Program-made: the position numbers and the translations under genes
From: Siderastrea siderea
Taxonomy: Eukaryota; Cnidaria; Anthozoa; Scleractinia; Rhizangiidae
Direction of reading: 5' to 3'
Length of the DNA: 64,000 nt
NCBI GenBank assembly: GCA_964030785.1
Contig: OZ034968.1
Span: 54,285,730 to 54,349,729, forward strand
The notes under the pieces: model-generated
What the model was told of the DNA's origin: nothing
What the model saw: the letters and a program-made list of their open reading frames with translations, nothing else
The model's database searches: none
Shown here: in pieces, positions 1-11,551 of the stretch
Layout of the letters: every line of letters begins with the position of its first letter
Numbering within the stretch: the stretch's first letter is position 1

Positions 1-3
1 GTA

Positions 4-435
4 TTGCGAACAGTACCAGTTTGGCTCGTGGGCCCAGAAGGACAAAAGATCAAAGTTAACGCCTTTCTAGACGATGGGTCCGATTCGACTTATGTACGAG
101 ATGATGTCGTCACTGCCCTTGGCTTCGACGCAGAACAAAGGAACCTCAGGTTGTCAACTCTCACTGACAGTTGTGTACCACTCAAAAGCAAGAAAGTACC
201 GCTGACGATAAGGAGCATAGATGGAGAAACCCAGTCAACTGTTGAAGCGTGTACGTTACAAGAAATGTGTCAGGGCTTGACAATTCCAAACTGAAATAAG
301 CACAAATTCAAGTGGGATCATCTCAAGAACATCGCGTTTTCCAAAGCACCTGGAAGAAAACCGATCGACCTTCTGATCGGATCAGATCATCCTGAGCTTG
401 CCCTAGCACTAGAAGAACATTCTGGTCCAACTGGA
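4..435 (+). pseudogene. BEL/Pao aspartic protease (DUF1758-like) fragment
   Basis: The frame contains the active-site-like motif LDDGSDSTYV at residues 22-31, in the position of the retropepsin D-S/T-G loop; here it is D-D-G-S. A stop at 292-294 interrupts a frame that otherwise continues in the same phase through GRKPIDLLIGSDH towards the RT-proximal ORF starting at 436. The domain would normally cut the polyprotein inside the particle. The window begins inside this domain, so its N-terminus is missing. Confidence 0.75.
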
Positions 436-1605
436 ATGCCGGTAGCAAGAAGAACGCCATTAGGATGGACCTGTGTTGGACGTCTACCCACCCTCGCTTC
501 TACTAAGAGAACAGCTTACGCTAGAACATTTCGAACGGAGACAATGCTTGAGATACGCTTTGATGAACAATTGCGAGATATGTGGGAGATTGAATCTCTT
601 GGAATTCAAAACACAGAAGTCAAGCAGTTGAGCCAGGAGGAATTCCTAGCCATGTCAAAATTGGAAAAGTCGAGACGATACGTCGGAGGTCGTTACGAGA
701 TTGCTATTCCGTGGAAAGAAGAAACTCCCTCTATTCCCAACAACAAAGAAGATGCAGAGAAACGCCTCTACTCTCTCGAGAAAAGCCCGCTTAAGAAGCC
801 AGAGGTTGCTCAGCGTTACAAGGATGCAATGAACGCGAACATTGACAAGGGGTATGTTCGAAAGCTAAAACCCGAAGAAGCAAGTGACGGTCCGAGCTGG
901 TATCTTCCTCACTTTCCCGTTATTCGTGAAGACAGAGAGACCACAAAAGTGTGCATCGTATTTGACTCTGCTGCTAGTTATAAGGGAACATCGTTGAATG
1001 ACACCATGCTTACGGGACCAAAGTTACAGCGAGATGTCCTGGAAGTTCTTCTCCGATTTAGACAAAAGCCTGTTGCTTTAGTAGCAGACATTAAGGAAAT
1101 GTTCTCTCAAGTTGTTTTAGCAGAGAATGACCGCAGGTACCACAGATTCCTATCAGAGAGATCTTGACCTAACGAAGCCTGTTGATGTGTATGAAGCAGT
1201 TCGGTTGGTTTTCGGAGACAACGCATCCCCTTACCTTAAGCTCAATTTGTGGTTTGCAGTCACGGCCAAGAATTTCAAGACAAACATCCAGCAGCAGCTC
1301 TCGTTATGCTTCTAAACATGTACACGGATGATATTCTCGATTCGGAGGATTCAGAAGGAGATGCTATACATGTTCGAGATGACCTGATGAAACTCCTGAG
1401 TGACGCTGGTTTCCCAGCCCAAAAGTGGTGTAGTAATCGAGCAAAAGTGTTAGAAGATATCCCAGAAAAGGACCGAGCAACCGGAGTGAAACTTGAAGAA
1501 TCAGAGTTGCCGAGTGTGAAGACGTTAGGGGTGCAATGGAATACAAGTGAAGATGTGTTTACCTTCTCGATTAAAGAAATTAACCTGTCCTTCTACACAA
1601 AATGA
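436..1605 (+). pseudogene. BEL/Pao reverse transcriptase, frameshifted and deleted
   Basis: The frame 436-1167 starts with the Pao-type linker (RRTPLGWTCVGR) and runs into RT fingers and palm. Motif A is visible as VADIKEMF at about residues 216-223. After YHRF the frame breaks, and the following sequence resumes in other frames at 1127-1315 and 1249-1605. The catalytic C motif reads MYTDDILDS at about 1318-1344, that is YTDD instead of the more usual YVDD. The block between motifs A and C is much too short for an intact palm, so an internal deletion is likely. Several stops follow, up to the RNase H region. Confidence 0.82.
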
Positions 1606-1778
1606 GTCGTATTGCCACACTGTTTGATCCACTTCAATTCCTGGCCCCTTATGTCATCAGAGCAAAAATGGCGTTACAAGAAGCTTGGTTAAGAGGCCTT
1701 GAATGAGATGAATAGTTTCCCAGCGATTTGAAAGTCACCACTCAGTAATGGCCAGAGCAGCTAGCTGAAGCTTCGAAC

Positions 1779-2414
1779 GTGAAAGTTCAACGTTGCTATC
1801 GACTTGATGAGGAAGTGGAACAAGTATTACTTCACACATTCACCGACGCTTCCAAATTAGCCTATGCTGCTGTCAGCTACGCCAGATACAAGTATGTGAG
1901 TCGAAAAACTTCCGTCGCCCTAGTGACCGCCAAGGCAAGCGTAACTCCGATAAAACCTGTGAGCATCCCGCGTCTTGAATTAATGGCGGCAGTACTTGGG
2001 GTGCGGTTAGGTGAAACAGTCTCTCAGAAGTTGGAAATACCATTAAGTGAACACACCCTGTGGACGGATAGTATGGATGTAATCTACTGGGTTCAAGGTC
2101 ATTCTAGACGACTAAAATCGTTTGTTGCTAATCGAGTCGCCGAGATCCAGCGCAAAACAAGCCCTGCACAATGGCGGCACGTACCTGGTGAGAAACACCC
2201 TGCTGATGACAAGACAAGCGGTCTTGACCTGAGAGATATGTCGACTGAGAGTCACTGGGTTCAGGGACCTTCCTTCCTTCACGAGGAGGAGGAATCCTGG
2301 CCTTTGGACCGTCGCCCCTACGAGACTGATATGTACAGAAGAAGGCAAACAAGAATTGGCAAAAATCTGCCTCATGTTCCAAAGCAACAGATCGTTTCCT
2401 TTGTTAGACGCTGA
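1779..2414 (+). pseudogene. BEL/Pao RNase H domain
   Basis: The RNase H acidic residues are visible in order: FTDAS near residue 22, RLELMAA near 66, LWTDSMD near 93 and HPADD near 141. This region degrades the RNA of the RNA:DNA hybrid during reverse transcription. The frame is open for 211 codons but is not connected in frame to the RT before it or the integrase after it. It is a remnant of the same element, not a host gene. Confidence 0.8.
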
Positions 2415-2621
2415 CAGATTTTCATCCTTGCTTAAATTACTAAGTCACTGCATGGATCATGGGGTTCATATCCCGTTGCAAGAGAGCACGACTCCACAGA
2501 ATGCAAGCAAGCGAGTTAATTTGCAGTCAGGAGATCGACGCCGGGCAAGGCAGCTCTCTGGAGAAAGAACCCAGAAAAGTACTGGCTTCGAGAAACTCTG
2601 AGAGAACGCTTTTCGAAAGAG

Positions 2622-3394
2622 TTGATGACTTTGAGACAAGAGCAAAATGTCTTAAAAGGCAGCCAGCTGTGGAGATTGTCACCAATTCTAGGCAGTGACG
2701 GAATCTCACGTGTAGGGGGAAGGCTAGAGATGTCTAATTTGCCTTACGACGCTAAGCACCCTGTTGTCTTGCCAAAAAAACATCATATTTCGAAACTAGT
2801 TGTTGCACACATTCATGATCAAGGTCACCATAGCCTCGGAGTGAACGATACCCTTGCTGAATTATCAATGGGAGAGAAGAAATCATACGATGGAAACGGG
2901 AATGCAATGTTTGTAAACTCCAAAGAAAGCGCAGAGGAGAACAAATAATGGCACCTCTTCCTGAAGTCAGACTTGGATCTTCGCTGCGATGTTTCGCTTG
3001 TTGTGGAGTCAATTTCGCTGGCCCCTTTGTTGTCAAGATTACAAGGAAAGTTTCCGCAAAGCGTTATCTATGCCTGTTTACGTGTGCAAGCACAAGAGCG
3101 GTTCATTTAGAAGTCGCCTTCTCTTTGAACACTGCAAGTTTCCTTAATGCATTTTCCAGAATAGTAGCGAGGCGTGGTAAACCGGAAGTGATGATCAGTG
3201 ATAACGGTACAAATTTCACTTCAGCTGATAGAGAACTGCGCGATCTGCGCAGATCAAAGAGCATGCTACTAATGACCGAATTCAGTGGCGTTTTAACCCT
3301 CCGGGCGGATCCCATCATGGAGGGCTGTTCGAATCTCGAAGTCCGTAAACAAAGCTTTACGTGCTATCCTGGGAGAGTCCAAGATTACAGATGA
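2622..3394 (+). pseudogene. BEL/Pao integrase, frameshifted, first catalytic Asp changed
   Basis: The N-terminal zinc finger is split: the histidine half (AHIHDQGHHSLG) lies in the frame 2622-2948, while the C-x2-C half (ECNVCKLQ) is read in another frame at about 2904-2927. The core domain in 2948-3394 has NFAGPF where BEL integrases have D-Y/F-AGPF, so the first catalytic Asp is replaced by Asn. The second Asp is present in MISDNGTNF. The segment with the catalytic Glu is read in a shifted frame. The enzyme is therefore dead for at least two independent reasons. Confidence 0.82.
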
Positions 3395-3398
3395 AGAG

Positions 3399-3860
3399 TT
3401 GCTGACGGCGGTTGTCGAAGTAGAAGGAATTCTAAATTCCTTACCACTGACCTACTGCAACAGTGATCCAAACGACGAACATGTTTTAACTCCTAACCAC
3501 TTCCTTCATGGTCAAATGGGAGGACAACTCGCACCACGAGTCGTAGAAGATATCGCGTTCAACCCAAGAAATCGATGGCGTTTCGTTCAAGATCTCATTT
3601 CCAAATGCTGGAAAAGATGGATGAAAGAATTTCTGTCAACACTGAACACCCGCAACAAATGGGTTGATCAGAAACGTAATGTCGCACCCGGGGATGTCGT
3701 ACTTCTCGTCGACCCAAGTAACCCAAGGAGCAAATGGCCTTTAGGGCGCAATCAGGAAGCATTCAAAGGCCCTGATGGATATGTACGGGTTGTACGCGTC
3801 AAGTCTGCAGGAAAGGAATACCAGAGACCCATAACAAAGTTGTGCCCGTTGGAATTCTAA
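3399..3860 (+). pseudogene. BEL/Pao C-terminal DUF5641-like domain
   Basis: This 153-residue open frame ends the polyprotein. It has the integrase tail (LTYCNSDPNDEHVLTPNHFL) followed by the DUF5641 signature with RWRFVQDLISKCWKRW and VAPGDVVLLVD. The role of the domain in BEL elements is not settled; it may act in chromatin targeting. It stops 55 bases before the 3' LTR, as expected for the end of pol. Confidence 0.85.
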
Positions 3861-3915
3861 AGAACTTAAAGGAACAGAAGAGAACAGAACTAGCATTCCT
3901 GTTCAAGGGGGAGAA

Positions 3916-4153
3916 TGTTCCGGCAAACAGTTATTTTAGTAGTTTCGTCCCACGGGGACAACCTAACAATAAACGTAATTAGTATTTTTTTCGCGCGTTG
4001 GTAGAACTTGATTAGTATTCAAGCGTCGATAGAACTAGTGTGAGTTTTCAAGATGAAGAGTCGAAGAGTCGAATATTTAGGGACGTGGTTTTGTGAATTT
4101 TCCAGTTTTCTTCTGATTCACAGTTTCGTAAAATCGTTAAATTCGTTGGAACA
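3916..4153 (+). repeat. 3' LTR of the BEL/Pao element
   Basis: A purine-rich tract (caagggggagaa, 3904-3915) is followed by TGTTCC. Downstream at 4148-4153 stands GGAACA, its inverted repeat, which gives a 238-bp LTR of TG...CA type. A polyadenylation signal AATAAA lies at 3968-3973. The 5' LTR is outside the window, so the boundary rests on the terminal inverted repeat only. Confidence 0.6.
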
Positions 4154-4162
4154 GTGCCTTTC

Positions 4163-4534
4163 TACTCCTGGAAGGCAATTCCCAGCTTTTACTTAAAAGC
4201 GTACAAAAAAGCTTCAAGTTGAATGTGTAAAATTGTATTTTCCCGAAACAAATTCTCAAAACGTTAGAGTATTACGGGATTTAAACATATGAAGACCATC
4301 GCATTGGTGATATTTCAACTTAAGCAGTTAATTCCTTGATTCCCCTACGGTTTTTGCCGTTGTGCACCTCAAAGTTGATCAGCTGGTTCCCAGTGCCCTC
4401 TAGGTCCTGGATTTTCAAGATGGCGTCGTTTTGTTTATTTTCTCAGTTGAGCGTTCGGTTCATCCGTTTTACCGCTTAAAAGGAATGCAGGGATGTTTTG
4501 CAACTTCTTCGAAGTTAAGATAATATCTGGAGTA
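4163..4534 (+). repeat. 372-bp MITE-like repeat, copy 1 (uninterrupted)
   Basis: A unit bounded by TACTCC (4163-4168) and GGAGTA (4529-4534). The reverse complement of nearly the whole unit is found again between 8437 and 11575, where two other elements split it. Copy 1 therefore shows the empty-site sequence for both insertions; the TTAA at 4320-4323 is the unoccupied target of the 1.8 kb palindrome. Confidence 0.75.
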
Positions 4535-4882
4535 TGGTGGCCCAGCATTCTCATAGCAATATTATGCAAGAAACTGCCCAAATGAGAAAAAAATCAAGTG
4601 ATTTTATTAAAAACACTTTTGAAATATCAACCAAGTGAAATAATTTAAGACTGTTTTTTTTGTTTTCAATGTAATTTAAATAAAAGCAAAAACAAAAACG
4701 AAAGCAAGTAGAAAAAATAAAAAATTAATTACCATCAATTGAAAAAAAAAGGAAAAAACATACCTGAATCATAAACTAAATGATATAAAACGACATGTGA
4801 AATCTAAGTAGGAAAATTTGACGTGAAAAATTCTGAACATGTCAAAGTGAAAAGCGAAACGATTGTCACATGTTCACGATAT
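4535..4882. other. AT-rich spacer, no gene seen
   Basis: A-rich sequence with short oligo-A and oligo-T tracts. A diverged single copy of the following tandem motif (ggcccagcattctcat) stands at its left end, 4539 onward. No coding or RNA gene is seen. Confidence 0.5.
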
Positions 4883-5110
4883 GGCCCAGTGTTCTCATAA
4901 CAAAAACAAAGCAAAAACAAAATGATTCTCACATGTTAGTATCTGGCTATAACGATCTGGCCCGGTGTTCTCATAACAAAATCAAAGTAAAAAGCGAAAC
5001 GATGTTTGACTATAATGATCTGGCCCGGTGTTCTCATAACAAACCCAAAGTAAAAAGCAAAACGATTTCGAACTTCAACGACGTGGCCCACTGTTCTCAT
5101 AGCACCGCTT
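4883..5110 (+). repeat. Tandem repeat, about 63-bp period
   Basis: The motif GGCCC(A/G)(G/C)TGTTCTCAT occurs at 4883, 4959, 5022 and 5085, with spacings of 76, 63 and 63 bp. The sequence between occurrences is also conserved (repeated aaagtaaaaagc and aacgat). Diverged outliers are near 4539 and 5268. The open frame that crosses it is repeat-driven, not a gene. Confidence 0.75.
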
Positions 5111-7542
5111 GCCCTGTGAATTGTGACGCACTAAAAAGTGCATGCCGGCTGCAAACCTCACAGTTTTATAGGTTACAATAGACTAACCTTTCCTGTATTT
5201 CGGAAGAAAAGAGGCTGCCATTAAACAACTTTTATCCCGCTAAATGTTATCGTGCTAAACCGACAATAGCCCAGTTTTCTCATAGCCCGAGCTACTTGCC
5301 GACAGCGGATTTACGAAAACTGCTCCGAGAGGGGGATTGGACCTGAACCTTGAAACGAGGCTGAGAGCATTTCCCGCGCTTTTTTGATCGCTTTCGTACT
5401 TATATGCTGTGGCGGAGCTGTACAAAATGAGACTTCCTGGGGATTTTTATGGCCATTTCTGGACACAATAACAAAGTAAATTCCCGGAGTAAATTACATG
5501 CGTGAGAATTAATTTATTTGGTTATGCTCAGAAGTCTGTCTTTAACTCAGACAAATTATTTTAATCAAGCATTTGAAATCCAGCTCATATGAAGAGGGAA
5601 CAAAAACGCCAGAATCTACACTGGGTTAAATTTGTCGAATCCAAACATTTTCCGGTGAAAACAAGCTAAGAATCCAACCAAATGCAATAAATAAAAGGTT
5701 AACTCAATCTTCAACCCCAGTCGTTAAGTAAGCGATTGCCTTTCAACAAGTAGTCACGCAATTAAATGGGTAACGCAATTATGTAAGATAATGCAAGTAT
5801 AAGGACTGTAGGAGAATTCAGTGGTTTAATTCTAGTAACTTTTAGTCAGCGGAAGGAATAGTATAATGGATTATCTCTTTTGCTGTCCTCCGAATGGAAG
5901 GCACACCGGGCAGAAAGTGACGATAATCACCGATCTGTTGCAACTTGGTGAAAAGGTTAAGTATCATGTTTAGATATATTTGATAAAACAGAAGGACAGT
6001 ATAGTTTCTTTCTCAGAAATGTTGGGCATCAACCACTTATGACCATTTGGTTCAGTTGTATGCATATTAATTACTGAAATTTGTTTAAGTAGTCAAGCAA
6101 AATGACCGGCAATCTTGAAATAAAGACCGCTGAATCGTATGTTATTTCAAAAGGTAGAGATTAAGGGCCCGTTTCTTCACTTTTAGTACAGCCGAATTAC
6201 ATCCTCAATGAGCAACATTTTTTTTTTTCAATGCTTACTACACAAAAGACACTCCATTACAAATACCTGGCACGGCGTTAGCGTTACAAGAATAAGAACT
6301 ACTACACTAGTGTTACACTAAACTGGGGTAAAGGTTAATAATTCCACGTTTTTTGTTTACAAAACATTTTGAGGCATCTTAGCTGCACCAGTCTCTTGGT
6401 GGTTACAATAATTTGATTGTAACTGACAAATTTTTCTAACTTAAGTTATATGCTACAGAAAGAAACTTTTCTTGATGAAACCTCGAATAAAGCTTCATTT
6501 TAAATTCTTCCAAAGATTTATCTTTTTGTGCTAATTTTTGCGTGTACAGGTAGTATTTTGCAAAGAGAAGGGTACAATTTAAATTTTTCGTGGTCTGATT
6601 GGTCCTGAAGGGGGCTTTGCGAAGAGAATTTCAGTTCGAGAAAGCGAGAAAGAGGTGGCATTTTCTTTATTAAACCATGTAACAACTTCCAAGTAAAATT
6701 CCTTAGACCAGTGGCAGTAACAAAATTTATTATATCTCTCAGTTAGTACACGCGCTGCGATTAGTCAATTTTGCGCACTGTATTTTACTTCACGAAGGAA
6801 GGGGGGGGGGAGTGAACAGGGGTATGAAAATCTGCCGATCCATGCTATTTTTTGGCCCGCTCCGTTGATTCCACGATCTTTTTGTTCAAATCCGGATCCG
6901 CATTACTTTAAAACTTTCCGTGGTTTAAATGTACTGCATATCGGTATAGATATTTTTTTTCTTTTTCTCCTACGTTATTTTGATTTTGCCCACAGTTTTC
7001 TGATCTTTCTGGTGTGTTAGAAAGTAGCATTATAGCATTGCAAAATGAATTAATAAATACTTTCACAAGTTGTTCTGCAATCGCAACTACTTCGGGACTT
7101 TGGTATTCAGAAGTTTTCGCGACAGCTTCGTAACTTCTAGCATAAAAAATGGTGGACATCGGTGTGTTTCTCCGCACAATTCAGCTTGGCATTCTCGAAT
7201 AATCTGCAATGATAAGGTAAAACCAAATCGACAGTGTAATGATTTCCGATAGTTTGGAATGCAAGTATCTGGTATGGCGTGTGAAGATTTTGTAATATCT
7301 CTAGTTACATCACTTTGGCTAATCGTCTAGCTTACAGCGCGTTTTAAGGTGGGCAGTATTCAACTTTAATATTGCTTTAAGAATTACTCTGCTTACTGCC
7401 AAGTATTTTGCATGGTATCATCTTGGACCTCTTGAGTCCATGATCTTCAACTTTTTATTACAGTTACATTTTGTTCTCGATAAAATGGCCACTACAATCT
7501 AGTTATGGGCTTTCTGACCTTTTCACTTGCCAAAAAAGACGG
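5111..7542. other. Intergenic region without recognisable gene
   Basis: AT-rich DNA with short open frames only, none showing a domain, plausible splice structure or repeated conservation. A G9 run is at about 6801-6810. Nothing else supportable is seen. Confidence 0.5.
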
Positions 7543-7952
7543 TTACCGTATTTACTCGAAAGAGCGCCGCCCCCGAATAAGCGCCGCATTTAGGAGCAAA
7601 AATGTTAGTAAGAGCCGCATCCATCCAGCAATAATGCGGCGCTTATTGATTTTTGACATGGCTAATGCTGAAATGCTAATACATCTGATATTGTTATTGC
7701 TGTTCTTGTTATTTAGTTAGATGTGGAAAGGGATTTAGACCCTTAAAACTAACTTTTTATTGCGTCCTTTCTATGCTATCGTTATGAACACAACAAAGAT
7801 TTAAGAATGATGCATCTGACTGTGTTATTCACAAGTAGGCAGTTTTAAATAAGCGCCGCACCCCGAATAAGCGCCGCCCTTAAATATGCACCGCACCGAC
7901 TAGTCAAAAAATTTAATAAGCGCCGCGGCGCTCTCTGGAGTAAATACGGTAA
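7543..7952. mobile_element. 410-bp MITE with 15-bp perfect TIRs (TA-flanked, mariner-like)
   Basis: The first and last 15 bases are perfect inverted repeats (TTACCGTATTTACTC), and similarity continues inwards for about 14 more bases with two differences (ending GAGCGCCGC). If the TA is taken as the target duplication, the TIR starts CCGTATTTACTC, which fits a Tc1/mariner-type element. The interior contains many copies of the motif AATAAGCGCCGC in both orientations (near 7575, 7635, 7851, 7867 and 7916). No transposase is present. Confidence 0.7.
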
Positions 7953-8436
7953 ATGGTTTACCTATTTCTACTGCAGACTGCATTTGTTTTCCGGTTTAGA
8001 TATAGTGTTTTATTGGTAACAGTTTGAGTCGCAGTTAATCCTAACATTAAATATGAGGGGGCAAAAATGTAAGATGCGTTCAGTTTATCGAGTCCCCAGT
8101 CGATTTGTAAATCAGTCTAGCGTAATCGTCCAGCGGATGTGATCACAGAAAATTTTATGCCAAGAAAAAAATTGAAACTAAAAAAAATTAGTCAACAAAA
8201 CACCAAACATTGACCAAGGCCGACCGAAAATTAATGATCCGATCCACAATCCGAACTTCTAGACATACAGAGTCTGGAATCCGGGCCAAAATTTTCAGCT
8301 GATCCGCGATCCAAGGTGTTATTATTAATTACAATTCTCCAAGGTACGCGTTTTTGGCTTCAAGAACACGCAGATCAGTCTATACTTTGTTTAATCTCAT
8401 ATTGAATCTTTCTCTCCGTTAATCCTCAGTAGAATA
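7953..8436. other. Intergenic, no gene seen
   Basis: No open frame of note, RNA gene or repeat structure is recognised in this 484-bp stretch. Confidence 0.5.
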
Positions 8437-8652
8437 TACTCCAGATATTAACTTAACTTCGAAGAAGTTGCAAAACATCCCTGCGTTCTTTTTAAGGGAT
8501 AAAACGGATGAACGGAACGTTCAACTGAGAAAATAAACAAAACGACGCCATCTTGGAAATCCAGGACCTAGAGGGGACTGGGAACCAGCTGATCTAACTT
8601 TGAGGCGCACAACGGCAAAAACCGCATGGGAATCAAGGAATTAACTGTTTAA

Positions 8653-10461
8653 GGAGGCTCGCAACAGTTTTTTTGGCCTTGGAGTGTATCTTTTGAAGTC
8701 AAAATTTCGCATAGAAGATAAACTTCGACTTCCTTGATACTATACCACCTTTTCAACATATGATCAAAGTTTATTTTCTCGCTGGTTTCCTAGCAGCAGC
8801 TGTCACCATAGCAACAGTAATGGACAACACCTCATTTTAAATAATGTCGAATATCTCGAAAACTAGTCAGACACTTTATGACGAAACTTGAACTATTTGA
8901 ACTACTCGACCTACACAACTTGTGTGCGAAATTAGGGAAAAATCTGTAAGAGCGTTTTCATGTAAATCATGATTCATTTTTTACGGGCTGATTTTGGTTA
9001 TTCCTGCAATTTTCTCCAATATTTCAAGAAAGATAAAACTTAACATTTTCTCTTTTCAGTTGAAGGATCTTTTATGTTATCAAAACATTCTTAATGTACA
9101 TTGAGCTTTCTAGGTGGCTGCGATTTTAAGATATTTATATTTAAAAACTGCTAAAATGCAGCACAAATCAGCCAAAAAGTTCGTAATTTGCATAAATAGA
9201 AATATTTCTAAATTGCCCTTACAGATTTTTCTCTTAAATTGATTGCCGTTAGAATAATAATTCTTTTTGATGTTCCAGTGAGTTTTAGGCTGAATAAACA
9301 TTTCTGGTATTAGATAAGAAGGCTGAATCTCGGTCAAGTTCAGTCGTTATTAAGCTTTCAACGAGCAACAGTTTTATTTTGTTTTTCCTGGTCTATTTCA
9401 CGGTTATTCACGTGCAATTAATATTTATACACTCTGCGCTTGTGTCCTCTCGTGCGCTTATAATTCCTTCTCATAATAAGAAATATATATGTTCGTCTTC
9501 TGAGCTTGTTTCTCTTCATTTTTCGGCCCCAGTGTAATTAAATCCGTAATTACAAATGCTAAAACGTCAGTCAGTATTTAAAGAGTAATGGAAGAGAGTC
9601 TCCAGGAAGAAGTTCAGAGGACGACAATTTTTTATTATTATGAGAAGGAATTATAAATGCACGAGAGGACACAAGCGAAGCGTGTATAAATATTCATTGC
9701 ACGTGAATAAGCGTGAAATAGACCAGGAAAAACAAAATAAAACTGTTGCTCGTTGAAAGTTAATAACGACTGAAACTTGACCGAAATTCAGCCTTCTTAT
9801 CTAATAACAGAAATGTTTATTCAGCCTAAAACTCACTGTAACATAAAAAAGAATTATTATTCTAACGGCAGTCAGTTTAAGAGAGAAAACTATAAGGGCA
9901 ATTTAGAAATATTTCTATTTATGCAAACTACGAACTTTTTGGCTGATTTGTGCTGCATTTTAGCAGTTTTTAAATATAAATATCTTAAAATCGCAGCCAC
10001 CTAGGAAGCTCAATGTACATTAAGAATGTTTTGATATCATAAAAGATCCTTCAACTGAAAAGAGAAAATGTTAAGTTTTATCTTTCTTGAAATATTGGAG
10101 AAAATTGCAGGAATGACCAAAATCAGCCCTTAAAAAGTGAATCATAATTTACAAGAAAACGCTCTTACAGATTTTCCCCTAATTTCGCATACAAGTTGTG
10201 TAGGTTGAGTAGTTCAAATAGTTCACGTTTCGTCATAAAGTGTCTGACTAGTTTTCGAGATATTCAACATTATTTAAAATGAGGTGTTGTCCATTACCGT
10301 TGCTATGGTGACAGCTGTTGCTAGGAGACCAGCGAGAAAATAAACTTTGATCATATGTTGAAAAGGTGGTGTAGTATCAAGGAAATCGAAGTTTATCTTC
10401 TATGCGAAATTTTGACTTCAAAAGATACACTCCAAGGCCAAAAAAACTGTTGCGAGCCTCC
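8653..10461. mobile_element. 1.8 kb palindromic (foldback) element with TTAA target duplication
   Basis: The sequence from 8653 (GGAGGCTCGCAACAG) to about 9510 is repeated as its reverse complement from about 9605 to 10461 (CTGTTGCGAGCCTCC), leaving a spacer of roughly 95 bp. It is flanked on both sides by TTAA (8649-8652 and 10462-10465), the target preferred by piggyBac and Kolobok elements. The mirrored 75-codon frames at 9110-9337 (minus) and 9777-10004 (plus) are the same sequence in the two arms, and there is no transposase. It is a non-autonomous element; the superfamily is not settled. Confidence 0.85.
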
Positions 10462-10614
10462 TTAACTTGAAATATCGTCACTGTGATGATCTTTATATAT
10501 TTCAATCCCGTAATACTCAAACGTTTTCGGAATTTGTTTCGGGGAAATACAATAACTATTTTATGCATTAAACTTTAAGCTTTTTGGTACGCTTTTAAAG
10601 TAAAAGCTGAGAAT

Positions 10615-11551
10615 CGGAGGGTGTAAACTGCAGGTTGCAGGTTACAGGTTGCAGGTTGCAGGTGCAGGTTGCAGGTGCAGGTTGCAGGTTGCAGGTTTCG
10701 GGTTGCGGGTTGCAGGTTAATTGCACATTTAAAAAGCAGTTAATTAAAGGAGTAAGAATGGCTCAGTTCAATTATTGTGGAAAAATTGTCCTTTTAATGT
10801 GAAAGGACACGCAATAAAAAGTCTCCAAGTAGCCTAGCTATGACGAAGGAATATAAAACGTACGTTGAACAAAAGAGACCTGGCAAGGACAGAGGTGTCA
10901 TGCCGATGGGGTCATACAGTTTTACCAGGTTTTGTTCAGCAGGTTTTATTTTGCATGTTTGTAGGTTCGAGAGCAGCATTTTTGTTGTATTTCATCATCA
11001 ATCCGAACCAAATAAAACTCATGATTAACATGTGATAAACCGATAACATCGACAAAAGCAACGAGTTTCAAGAATGTTTGTTTTTTTGACTAACGTTTCT
11101 GTGTCTTGCTTTAATAAGCATAATTTGTGGCGGATAAAAAGTGAAAGTAGATACTTACAATTATCGTGATTTTTCTTAAAATTATCAATTCCGTGGACTT
11201 AAAAATCTTAGGTTCTTCAGGAATTTTATTAGGGTGGGTGGCGGGTGATCTCCATTATGGTCTCTATTGATCATCGCCAATAGTTAATGATTAAGCCGCA
11301 CCTTTCACCTAATATTTCCATTCCAAATTGGGAGTGTGGCGTATCTGTGAGAACACCTTGAAACGGTTCCGCAAACTTTCATACCAAGAGTCTAGTCCAG
11401 TTCAAGTTTTGCATTACCAAGGTTTCTTTACAAATGAAACAATTCGGTTTTTCTTGAAGAACTTTCAGTAGAAACGTACAATATAAAGATCATACTATCT
11501 TCCGACTGAAAAATGTAATCGCAACTTGCAACCTGCAGTTTACACCCTCCG
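10615..11551. mobile_element. 937-bp TIR element with 9-bp target duplication
   Basis: Both ends share a 25-bp perfect TIR beginning CGGAGGGTGTAAACTGCAGG. The flanks are gctgagaat (10606-10614) and gctgggaat (11552-11560), a 9-bp duplication with one difference. The size fits Mutator-like elements, though an 8-bp hAT reading cannot be excluded. It contains a minisatellite next to the left end and no transposase. Confidence 0.75.
10631..10720 (+). repeat. Minisatellite of GCAGGTT-type units
   Basis: About a dozen copies of a 6-7-bp unit (gcaggtt, gcaggt, gcgggtt). The array begins inside the left TIR of the surrounding element, so it looks like expansion of a terminal motif of the transposon. 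Confidence 0.8.

Larger units (their letters stand above)
1..4153 (+). mobile_element. BEL/Pao LTR retrotransposon, 3' part, defective
   Basis: The order of recognisable domains is aspartic protease, reverse transcriptase, RNase H, integrase with an HHCC finger, and a C-terminal DUF5641-like domain. This is the BEL/Pao order. The reading frame is broken many times by stops, frameshifts and at least one deletion in the RT palm, so this copy cannot make a working polyprotein. The gag part and the 5' LTR lie before the window. The element ends in a 238-bp LTR. The components are described in separate entries. Confidence 0.9.

Noticed and set aside
4870..5181. 103-codon frame with a repeated NDLARCSHNK motif
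   Set aside because: The 63-bp tandem repeat has a length divisible by three, so it stays open by chance. No start context or neighbouring exons support it.
9110..10004. Two 75-codon frames with almost the same protein, on opposite strands
   Set aside because: They are mirror copies within the two arms of the palindromic element. No homology to a known protein is apparent and no independent support exists.
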